From the NCBI RefSeq assembly GCF_902729425.1, contig NZ_CACVCH010000070.1, positions 124,001-188,000 on the forward strand: a stretch of 64,000 bases of DNA. Reading direction: 5' to 3'. The notes beneath the pieces were generated by a model. The model ran no database searches. It was not told the origin of the DNA and saw nothing but the letters and a program-made list of their open reading frames with translations. Made by a program: the position numbers and the translations under genes. Of this stretch, positions 26,817 through 34,460 are shown piece after piece (the stretch's first letter is position 1; every line of letters begins with the position of its first letter). The DNA comes from Magnetospirillum sp. SS-4 (GTDB taxonomy: Bacteria > Pseudomonadota > Alphaproteobacteria > Rhodospirillales > Magnetospirillaceae).

Positions 26817-27539
26817 TCAACCCTCGCTTACTTTAGAGGCTGCGACATACCGATCCCACAGATCGGGCCGGCGCAGCCGGGTTATCTCCTCCGCCTGACG
26901 CTTGCGCCAGGCCCTGATCTTCTCGTGGTGACCGGACAGCAGAACCTCCGGCACCGACCGCCCTTCCCATGTCTGGGGGCGGGTATAATGGGGATATTCA
27001 AGCAATCCCCATTCGAAGCTCTCTTCCGCCAGCGATTCCTGCTTGCCGACCACGCCGGGAAGCAATCGCACGATGGCGTCCAACATCAGAAGCGCCGCCG
27101 GTTCCCCGCCCGACAGGACGAAATCGCCGGCACTGACCTCCAGGGCTCCGTGGGCCTCCAGCACCCGCTGGTCGACTCCCTCGAAGCGCCCGCACAACAC
27201 CCTGACGCCCGGCCCTTCGGCCAGATCGCGGACCAGAGCCTGATCCAGCCTGCGCCCGCGCGGCGTCATGTACACCAGCGGCCCGATCGCCCCGGCGCCG
27301 CGAATGGCGGCGTCCAGAACGTCCGGGCGCATCACCATGCCGGCCCCGCCGCCGAAGGGCGAATCGTCCACGTTGCGGTGCCTGTCCGTGGCGAAGCCCC
27401 GGATGTCCACCGCCTCGATGGACCATATCCCGTCCTCCAGCGCCCGGCCCGCCAGCGACAACCCCAGCGGCCCGGGAAACATCTCGGGGAAGAGGGTCAG
27501 CATCAAGGCCCGCCAGGGCTGCCTAACCGTCTCGTCCAC
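26817..27539 (-). CDS. trmD: tRNA (guanine37-N1)-methyltransferase
   Basis: Methylates G37 next to the anticodon using SAM, preventing frameshifts. 240 residues from a GTG at 27539, chosen for its GAGG ribosome site and its position just before the conserved [13 protein letters not shown]. The SPOUT knot motifs [22 protein letters not shown] and [12 protein letters not shown] are present. It overlaps the rimM end by 17 bases. Confidence 0.95.
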   Translation of the reverse strand: MDETVRQPWRALMLTLFPEMFPGPLGLSLAGRALEDGIWSIEAVDIRGFATDRHRNVDDSPFGGGAGMVMRPDVLDAAIRGAGAIGPLVYMTPRGRRLDQALVRDLAEGPGVRVLCGRFEGVDQRVLEAHGALEVSAGDFVLSGGEPAALLMLDAIVRLLPGVVGKQESLAEESFEWGLLEYPHYTRPQTWEGRSVPEVLLSGHHEKIRAWRKRQAEEITRLRRPDLWDRYVAASKVSEG

Positions 27540-28068
27540 CCGGGACCTCGCTTCCCTCGTCTTGCTCGTCCGCGACGTAGAGCGGCGGAACGACCACCAG
27601 CCTGCGCCCCGGCACATCCACCTCCGGCACCGCCGCCTTGGTGAAGGGGACCATCAGGTTCCCCCTCTCGGCCAGCGCGATGTCCAGCACGTCGCCGGCA
27701 CCGAAATCGTGCACCATCGCCACGGTGCCGAGCCTCCGGCCGTCGGTTCCCTCCACCGCCATCCCGATCAGATCGGAGTAGAGGAACTCGTCCTCCCCGG
27801 TCCTCGGCAGACGCTCGCGGGAGACCCAGAGCTTGGTCCCCCTCAGCGCCTCGGCGGCATCGCGATCCCCGATCCCGTCCAGGGCGGCGATGACGACGCC
27901 CTTGGCCTCGCCCGTCACCTTGAGCCGGATCTTGCGGCTACCGGTCTCGTCCTCCACCGGGGAATAGTAGCCGATATCGGTCGGCACCTCGGTGAAGCTC
28001 TTGACCTTGACCGCGCCGCGAACCCCGTGCACGCCGACCACGACACCGACGCACACCCGGTCCGACAT
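27523..28068 (-). CDS. rimM: Ribosome maturation factor RimM
   Basis: Assists 30S head maturation together with S19. 181 residues with the RimM N-domain start [20 protein letters not shown] and a C-terminal PRC-barrel ([20 protein letters not shown], then [19 protein letters not shown]). A short acidic tail follows. It starts 6 bases after rpsP. Confidence 0.95.
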   Translation of the reverse strand: MSDRVCVGVVVGVHGVRGAVKVKSFTEVPTDIGYYSPVEDETGSRKIRLKVTGEAKGVVIAALDGIGDRDAAEALRGTKLWVSRERLPRTGEDEFLYSDLIGMAVEGTDGRRLGTVAMVHDFGAGDVLDIALAERGNLMVPFTKAAVPEVDVPGRRLVVVPPLYVADEQDEGSEVPGGRDG

Positions 28069-28074
28069 GGGAGA

Positions 28075-28446
28075 CTATTCCGCGCTGGCGGCGGCAGCGG
28101 CAGCGGCGGCGGCGCGATCAGCCTCGTCCTTGGCGCGCTGCTGGGCCTTGGCCTTGGGCTGCGGCTTCTTGGTCTGCTCGGGCTGGGCGACCTTGGCCAC
28201 CAGGCCGCGATCGGCGAAGAAGCGGACCAGACGGTCGGTGGGCTGGGCGCCGACCGACAGCCAATGCTTCACGCGCTCGTCGTCCAGGGTCCAGCGCTGG
28301 CCGGACTCGACGGCGACCATCGGGTTGTAGGTCCCCACCTTCTCGATGAAGCGGCCGTCACGCGGGCTGCGCGCATCGGCGACGACGATCTTGTAGAAGG
28401 GGCGCTTCTTGGCGCCACCGCGGGAGAGACGAATCTTCAGAGCCAT
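28075..28446 (-). CDS. rpsP: 30S ribosomal protein S16
   Basis: 123 residues. The core [22 protein letters not shown] and [14 protein letters not shown] is textbook S16. As in many alphaproteobacteria there is a C-terminal Ala/Lys/Gln-rich extension of about 40 residues. Confidence 0.97.
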   Translation of the reverse strand: MALKIRLSRGGAKKRPFYKIVVADARSPRDGRFIEKVGTYNPMVAVESGQRWTLDDERVKHWLSVGAQPTDRLVRFFADRGLVAKVAQPEQTKKPQPKAKAQQRAKDEADRAAAAAAAAASAE

Positions 28447-28481
28447 TCTTCGGTCTTCCTCTGTGCGAAATTACCCTCGGG

Positions 28482-29846
28482 CTAGCGCCCGAACCTCATG
28501 TTGGGGGGCAGCAATCCGCCAATGCCGTGACGCATCAGCCCCTTCTGCCCCATCTTGCCGACCTTCTTCATCATGTCGGCCATCTGCTGGTACTGCTTGA
28601 GCAGCTTGTTGACGTCCTGCACGCTCATGCCCGAACCGGCGGCGATGCGCTTCTTGCGCGACGCCTTGATCAGGTCGGGATTCCTGCGCTCGGCGGGAGT
28701 CATGGAGGAGATGATGGCCTCCTGGCGGGCCACCATCTTGTTGTCGATGTTGGCGTCCTTGAGCTGGCCGGCCATCTTGCCCATGCCGGGCAGCATGCCG
28801 AGGATGCCCTTCAGGTCGCCCATCTTGCGGACCTGGGCGAATTGCTTGCGCATGTCGTCCAGGTCGAACTTGCCCTTCTCGATGCGCTTGGCGAGCCGCT
28901 CCGCCTCTTCCTGGTCGAGGGTCTCCATGGCCTTCTCGACCAGGCCGACCACGTCGCCCATGCCGAGAATGCGCCCGGCGATCCGGTCCGGGTGGAAGAC
29001 TTCCAGCGCGTCCAGTTTTTCGCCGGCGCCGAGAAACTTGATGGGCCGGCCGGTGACCGAGCGCATGGACAGCGCGGCGCCGCCCCTGGCGTCGCCGTCG
29101 ATGCGGGTCAGCACGATACCGGTGACGCCGACCTTCTCGTTGAATTCGCGGGCCAGGGTGACGGCGTCCTGGCCGGTCATGGCATCGGTGACCAGCAGGG
29201 TCTCGGTCGGCTTGACCGCGTCCCTGACGTTGGCGACCTCGGCCATCAGTTCCTGGTCGATGTGCAGGCGGCCGGCGGTGTCGAGGATGACGACGTCGTA
29301 GCCTTCCTTGCGGCCGACGCCCAGCGCCCGCTTCGAGATCGCCACCGGCATCTCGCCCATGACGATGGGAAGCGAGCCCACCTCGGCCTGGCCGGCGAGA
29401 ATCTGCAATTGCTGCTGGGCGGCGGGACGGTAGACGTCCAGCGAGGCCAGCAGGACCTTCTTCTTCTCGCGCTTCAGCTTGAAGGCGATCTTGGCCGAGG
29501 TGGTGGTCTTGCCCGAGCCCTGAAGGCCGACCATCAGGATGACCACCGGCGGCACGGCGCTGAGGTTGAGTTCGGTGCCCTTGGCGCCCAGGGTGGCGAT
29601 CAGTTCGTCATGGACGATCTTGACCACCATCTGTCCGGGGGTGACCGACTTGATCACCTCCTGGCCGATTGCGCGGGACCTGACCCGGCCGATGAAATCC
29701 TTGACCACCGGCAAGGCGACGTCGGCCTCCAACAGCGCGACGCGGACTTCGCGCAGGGCCTCGGTGACGTCGGCCTCGGTCAGCGCGCCGCGCCCCGTCA
29801 GACGTTCGAACACCTTGCCGAGCTTGGAACTCAAACCCTCGAACAT
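28482..29846 (-). CDS. ffh: Signal recognition particle protein Ffh
   Basis: SRP GTPase that targets membrane proteins co-translationally. 454 residues: N domain, G domain with GLQGSGKTTTSAK, DTAGRLHIDQELM and TRIDGDARGGAAL, then a methionine-rich M domain that binds 4.5S RNA (GILGMLPGMGKMAG, RKKRIAAGSGMSVQDVNKLL). First gene of the rpsP operon. The 260 bases upstream, up to flbT, show no further gene; they must hold divergent promoters for ffh and flbT, but no clear element was found. Confidence 0.97.
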   Translation of the reverse strand: MFEGLSSKLGKVFERLTGRGALTEADVTEALREVRVALLEADVALPVVKDFIGRVRSRAIGQEVIKSVTPGQMVVKIVHDELIATLGAKGTELNLSAVPPVVILMVGLQGSGKTTTSAKIAFKLKREKKKVLLASLDVYRPAAQQQLQILAGQAEVGSLPIVMGEMPVAISKRALGVGRKEGYDVVILDTAGRLHIDQELMAEVANVRDAVKPTETLLVTDAMTGQDAVTLAREFNEKVGVTGIVLTRIDGDARGGAALSMRSVTGRPIKFLGAGEKLDALEVFHPDRIAGRILGMGDVVGLVEKAMETLDQEEAERLAKRIEKGKFDLDDMRKQFAQVRKMGDLKGILGMLPGMGKMAGQLKDANIDNKMVARQEAIISSMTPAERRNPDLIKASRKKRIAAGSGMSVQDVNKLLKQYQQMADMMKKVGKMGQKGLMRHGIGGLLPPNMRFGR

Positions 29847-30106
29847 GCGAAACCGTCACCCATAAGCATCATCACGCCGGTGCGCGTAAGGTCGCGGACC
29901 GGCGGGCCTCCGTGGAGGCGGTGGTCTCCAGATCACTGAAGAGGCTGGGGTTGTATCCCTCTCCACCGCCGGAGTCAACGAAATTGAAGGCTGGAGCCGG
30001 CGCGGACAGGCGGGACGGCCGGGACAAACCCAAGGAATGATTGCCAGCGGCCGGCCCAGCCCTTACAAATCATGACCCCCCCCGCCTTAGCTCTGGGAGA
30101 ACCGAC

Positions 30107-30553
30107 GTGCCCCTGCTGATTGACCTGAAGCCCGGCGAGAAAGTAATCATCAACGGCGCGGTCGTCGAAAATGCCGGCCATTCGACGAAGCTTCGGGTTC
30201 TTAACGATTCGAACATCCTGCGCGAGAAAGACATCGTCGCGGATGGAGACAACATCACCCCGGCAGGGCGGGTGTATTTCTTTATTCAGAACGCCTACAT
30301 ATTCCCAGGAAGCCGCGACAAATATGTAGAGCTTTTCATGCGCTGCCTGGATGATTATGTAACATCCTGCGCCAGCGCCGCCCCGCTGGGCGAGGAATTG
30401 CGCGCGGCCGTCATCAGCGAGGAGTACTACAAGGCGTTGAAGCTGGCCCGCAAGCTGCTGAAGCACGAATCGCAGGTCCTGGACCTCTACAACCGTGCCG
30501 CCGCGGCAGCCCCCGCCGAAGCCGAATCCGAAGCCGAAACCGGTCAGGACTGA
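30107..30553 (+). CDS. flbT: Flagellar biosynthesis repressor FlbT
   Basis: 148 residues, starting PLLIDLKPGEKVIINGAVV, the family opening. FlbT acts post-transcriptionally on flagellin mRNA in Caulobacter. The GTG at 30107 is supported by a GGGAGA site eight bases upstream. The partner FlaF is not next to it. Its 3' end overlaps the convergent TPR/glycosyltransferase gene by 10 bases. The Ala/Glu-rich tail is extra to the core. Confidence 0.93.
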   Translation: MPLLIDLKPGEKVIINGAVVENAGHSTKLRVLNDSNILREKDIVADGDNITPAGRVYFFIQNAYIFPGSRDKYVELFMRCLDDYVTSCASAAPLGEELRAAVISEEYYKALKLARKLLKHESQVLDLYNRAAAAAPAEAESEAETGQD

Positions 30554-32295
30554 ACGAAGCGGTCGGCGAAGGCCTGGCGCAGCCCGGCCAGCGCCCCGGC
30601 CCAGTCCCCGGGAGCCGGCTGGCGAAACAGGCGAAGACTGGGATACCAGGGGCTGTCGTCGCGGCCCAGCATCCACAGGAAGGCGCCGCAGGGATCGGGC
30701 AGCGGCACCCAGACCGGCTTGCCCAGCGCCCCGGCCAGATGGGCCACGGCGGTATCGGCGGAAATCACCAGATCCATGGCCATGATGGCGGCGGCGGTGT
30801 CGGCGAAGTCGGCGAGACGCGGCCCCAGGTCGGTCATCCGTCCGAAATCGAACAGATCCGAGGCGGTGGCGGCGGCGTCGCCCTTTTGCAGGGAGAACAG
30901 CCGTGCTCCCGGCAGGCCGGTCAGATCGTGGGGGGCGAAGCTGCGCCCGCCATTGTCGCGTCTGGTGTTGCTGCCGCTCCACGCCAGCCCCACCCTTATT
31001 CCCGGCGCGGCGGCGACATCGGCGAAATCGCCGGCGCCGGCGGGAACGCCCAGATAGGGAACCCGGGCGGGAATGGTGTCCAGCGTCAGCCCCAGCCGCA
31101 GCGGCAGCGACATCAGCGCCACATGGAGGTCGCAGGCGGGCGGCGGCGCGGCCTGCCCCTCGACCACCGCGATGCGCGAATCAAGGGTGGAGAACAGCCG
31201 CCCCAGGCCGGTCCGGCATTCCAGCGTCACCTCGCCCCCCAGGTCGGCCAGCATCGGCACCAGCCGGCACATTTGCAGGGCGTCGCCGAATCCCTGCTCG
31301 GAATGAACCAGGATGGAACGGCCGGCCAGGGACTCGCCCCGCCAGGGAGCCGAGGCGAAGCGGCGGACGAACGGCTTGAAATGGGGGGTGCGCCAGCGCC
31401 ATTCGTATTCCCGCCAGCCCTCGGCGAAATCGCCGCCGGTCAGTTTGACCAGGGCGAGGTTCCAGTGCAGGTCGGCCTCGTCGGGAGCGATTTCCAGGGC
31501 GGCGCGCAAGGTGGCCTCGGCCTCGGCCAGCCGCCCCCTCTCCCGCTGCACCGCCGCCAGGTTGATGAAGGCGTCCAGGTAGCGGGGATCATGATGGAGG
31601 GCGCGCAGATAGGCCGCCTCCGCCTCGTCCAGCCGCAGCAGGGCGCGAAGCGCATTGCCCAGGCTGAACTGCTTGACGGCGCCGTCGGCGATGGCGATGG
31701 CGCGGCGATAGCGCTCGGCGGCGTCGGCGTGATCGCCCATGGCGGCGAAGGCGTTGCCCATGTTGAACCAGGCCAGGGCGTTGTCCGGCTCCAGCAGGGT
31801 GGCCTTGACATAGGCCTCCACCGCCTCGCCCGGCGAATCGAGCCCCAGCAGGGCGTTGCCGAAATTGACGTGGGCATCGGCCATGTGCGGCGCGATCATG
31901 ATGGCCTTGACCGCCATGTCGGCCGCCTCGGCATGACGGCCGGCCAGTTCCAGGGCGCCGGACAGGTTGATGTGGGCCTCGGCCGACCCGGGATGCAAGG
32001 TGATGGCCTTCTGGAACGAATCGATGGCCTCGCCGACCCGGTCGAGCGATTGCAGGGCGTTGCCCAGGTTGAGGTAGGACATGAACCAGTCGGGCTGCCG
32101 CTCGACGGCCGATGCCGCCAGCGCGGCGGCGGTGGCGCCGTCGCCGGCGGTCAGCGCCAGCACGCTCATCAGGTTGAGGGCGTCCAGGTTGGCGGGATCG
32201 TGCGCCAGCACCTGACGATAGTGGCGCACGGCGTCGCCCAGCCGGCCGGCCCGCTGGCACTCGATCCCCAGCCGCAATTCCTCGTCGATATCCAT
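30544..32295 (-). CDS. TPR-repeat protein with C-terminal glycosyltransferase-like domain
   Basis: 583 residues. About eight TPR units fill residues 1-275 (for example YLNLGNALQSLDRVGEAIDSF; AWFNMGNAFAAMGDHADAAE). The C-terminal part (about 300-583) resembles glycosyltransferase family 9/heptosyltransferase-like folds, with HSEQGFGDALQMCRLVP and the late MAMDLVISADTAVAHLAGALG. Such TPR-GT proteins often modify flagellin or are found beside flagellar genes. It starts 8 bases after the flgL stop, so it is the sixth gene of the flgI operon. Acceptor and sugar are unknown. Confidence 0.82.
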   Translation of the reverse strand: MDIDEELRLGIECQRAGRLGDAVRHYRQVLAHDPANLDALNLMSVLALTAGDGATAAALAASAVERQPDWFMSYLNLGNALQSLDRVGEAIDSFQKAITLHPGSAEAHINLSGALELAGRHAEAADMAVKAIMIAPHMADAHVNFGNALLGLDSPGEAVEAYVKATLLEPDNALAWFNMGNAFAAMGDHADAAERYRRAIAIADGAVKQFSLGNALRALLRLDEAEAAYLRALHHDPRYLDAFINLAAVQRERGRLAEAEATLRAALEIAPDEADLHWNLALVKLTGGDFAEGWREYEWRWRTPHFKPFVRRFASAPWRGESLAGRSILVHSEQGFGDALQMCRLVPMLADLGGEVTLECRTGLGRLFSTLDSRIAVVEGQAAPPPACDLHVALMSLPLRLGLTLDTIPARVPYLGVPAGAGDFADVAAAPGIRVGLAWSGSNTRRDNGGRSFAPHDLTGLPGARLFSLQKGDAAATASDLFDFGRMTDLGPRLADFADTAAAIMAMDLVISADTAVAHLAGALGKPVWVPLPDPCGAFLWMLGRDDSPWYPSLRLFRQPAPGDWAGALAGLRQAFADRFVQS

Positions 32296-32303
32296 CCGAT
32301 CCG

Positions 32304-34448
32304 TTACCTCAGGAAGTTCAGCAGGCTCAGACTCTGGACCTTGGCCAGGACCTGATAACTGGCTTGAAGGGCGTTGTATTCGCTGTTGAACAGAACCGCC
32401 GCCTCCAGCGGATCGCTGCCTTCAAGCTCCTGTATCCGGGTGCTGAGGAATCCCTTGAAGGCGAGGTGCTTGGTGTTCTTGCTGTTGATGACTTCCTGGA
32501 CGAAGCCGACGTCTTGCTGAATCGCCATGACGTCGCCCCGGATTTCCTCGCCATAGGGCGGCGTTCCCGATTGCGGCGATTCGAGGGCGTCGCGCAGCAG
32601 ATACATGGCCTCGTCGATGCGGTTCTGATTCTGGTCCAGGCCGCCGGCGGTCCCGAACGCCCCCTGGGCGATGATGCCCAGCGCGCGGATCGCCTTCTCG
32701 ATGCCGGGCGACGAGGCGTAGATGCCCACGTTCACCGCCCGCTCGCGATCGATGTAGTGCTGGACCTGCTGGGTGTCGCCCTTGTACCACGACGACGCCG
32801 ACACCTCGGCGGTGGTCACGGTCTCGGTGGTCAGCTGGACACTTTCGACCTCCAGATAGTCGCCGTTGTTGGCGGTGACCTTGTAGACGCCGTCATTGAC
32901 GCCGCTGGTGCTGGACAGGGTGAATATCTGCCCCACCGGCGGATGCGGATTGCCCGAACCGTCAAGGAACGAATTGGCGCCGTTGCTGGCGGTGATGCGC
33001 TCGCCGGTGGTGCCGCTGGGGCTGAAGGTCAGGGTGCCGTAGCCGGTGGCGGCGCTGCCGGCGGTGGCGGTGATCGAGGTGTTCAGAACCGCGTCGCTGC
33101 TGTCGGTGTCGTAGGTGAGGGTGACGTCGGAACGCCCGGTCTGCGGCAGGAACTTGCTGATGCGCAGCGCGTCGGCGTTGATCACGAACGAAACCGTGCT
33201 GGCGGTGGGGGCGGGAGCGGCGGCGACGGTGAAGGTGCCGTTATGGGCGTCCGACCCGCCGATGGAGATGGTGTCGCCGGCGACGAAGGCCAGATCGTTG
33301 CCGGCGGTGGTGATGGTCACCGTGGTCAGGCCGGTGGCCGCCGAGGCGCTGGTGGTCATGGTGATGGCGCCGCTGGTCAGGGGAATGGCGGCGCCGCCGT
33401 TCTGCGTCAGGGTCAGCGGCGTGCTGGCGGCGGTCTGGGTGATGGTCTCGGATTTGGCCTGGTCGGTGTCGACGGCGATCTCGACCACGCCGTCGGTATT
33501 GCTGACCACCTTGAAGGCGCCGTCCCAACTGGTGGAGCCGTTGATGGTGAACGTGGTGCCGGCGGTCATGTTGGCCAGGGAATTGGCGGTGGCCGGCGTG
33601 ATGGTCATGTTGCCGTTGGGGGCGAAGGCGAAGGTCAGCGCGCCGGTGTCGGCGCCGCTGGTCAGGTCGGTGGGGGTGGAACCGTAGCTGATGGTGGTGG
33701 CGGTGGCGGTGGTGCCCTCGGCCAGCGGGGTTCCGGCCACGTTGGTGGCGGCGTGGCTGCGGACCTGATAGGTGGCGTTGTTGGAGATGCTGCCGGTGAT
33801 GGTGACGGCGGTGCCGCTGGCGAAGGGCGTCAGGCTGTCGGCGTCGGCGGCCCGGATGGTCCCCGTGGTGGCGTTGAGGATCAGGCTGGTGGACGCCTCC
33901 TTGGTCAGGGTGGTCTCCAGCAACTGGGCCGAACGGGTGGTGGCCCAGGTGCGGTTGCTGCCGTCGTAGATGGCCTGGAACCCGTCCTTGGTGGTGGCGG
34001 GAAGCTCCATGGGCTCCCGGCTCAGCTTGCCGCCGGAAAACAGGTACTGGCCGTTGACGCTTTCCGACAGGTAGGAATGCAGGTCCAGCATGGTCTCCCA
34101 GGCGAAGGTCTGAATCTGCTCGACGCTGCTCCGGGTGGTGGTGTCCCCCTGGTTGAACGAGGTCAGGGCGTTCTTGAAGTTCTTGATGGAGCTCTCGATG
34201 CCGGTCATCGACGCCATCACCGCGCTCAGCTTGGTCTCGACCACCTTGTTGCTGTCGATATAGGTGTTCGACGCCGCCACCTGGGCCTCGAAGGTCAGCA
34301 AGATGTTGGTTTCGCGGTGGATGCCGGCGTAGGAGGGCGACTTCAGGCCGCTGACGCTTTGGGCCTGGGCATCGTTCATCCTGGTCTGGATGTCGAACAT
34401 CCGGGTGATGAACGAGGTGTTGGCGCCGAGTGTGCCGATGCGTGTCAT
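32304..34448 (-). CDS. flgL: Flagellar hook-associated protein FlgL with a large repeat-containing insertion
   Basis: Junction protein between hook and filament. The N-terminal coil (MTRIGTLGANTSFITRMFDI, residues 1-180) and C-terminal coil (about 550-714, ending QASYQVLAKVQSLSLLNFLR) fit FlgL. The length of 714 is more than twice the usual roughly 300-400. Residues about 195-545 hold four related beta-rich units, marked by GTAVTITGSISNNATYQV (212), GTTFTINGSTSWDGAFKV (297), GDTISIGGSDAHNGTFTV (391) and GQIFTLSSTSGVNDGVYKV (506). These would form an outward-facing domain. It starts 12 bases after flgK. Confidence 0.88.
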   Translation of the reverse strand: MTRIGTLGANTSFITRMFDIQTRMNDAQAQSVSGLKSPSYAGIHRETNILLTFEAQVAASNTYIDSNKVVETKLSAVMASMTGIESSIKNFKNALTSFNQGDTTTRSSVEQIQTFAWETMLDLHSYLSESVNGQYLFSGGKLSREPMELPATTKDGFQAIYDGSNRTWATTRSAQLLETTLTKEASTSLILNATTGTIRAADADSLTPFASGTAVTITGSISNNATYQVRSHAATNVAGTPLAEGTTATATTISYGSTPTDLTSGADTGALTFAFAPNGNMTITPATANSLANMTAGTTFTINGSTSWDGAFKVVSNTDGVVEIAVDTDQAKSETITQTAASTPLTLTQNGGAAIPLTSGAITMTTSASAATGLTTVTITTAGNDLAFVAGDTISIGGSDAHNGTFTVAAAPAPTASTVSFVINADALRISKFLPQTGRSDVTLTYDTDSSDAVLNTSITATAGSAATGYGTLTFSPSGTTGERITASNGANSFLDGSGNPHPPVGQIFTLSSTSGVNDGVYKVTANNGDYLEVESVQLTTETVTTAEVSASSWYKGDTQQVQHYIDRERAVNVGIYASSPGIEKAIRALGIIAQGAFGTAGGLDQNQNRIDEAMYLLRDALESPQSGTPPYGEEIRGDVMAIQQDVGFVQEVINSKNTKHLAFKGFLSTRIQELEGSDPLEAAVLFNSEYNALQASYQVLAKVQSLSLLNFLR

Positions 34449-34460
34449 GACCGGCCCTCC

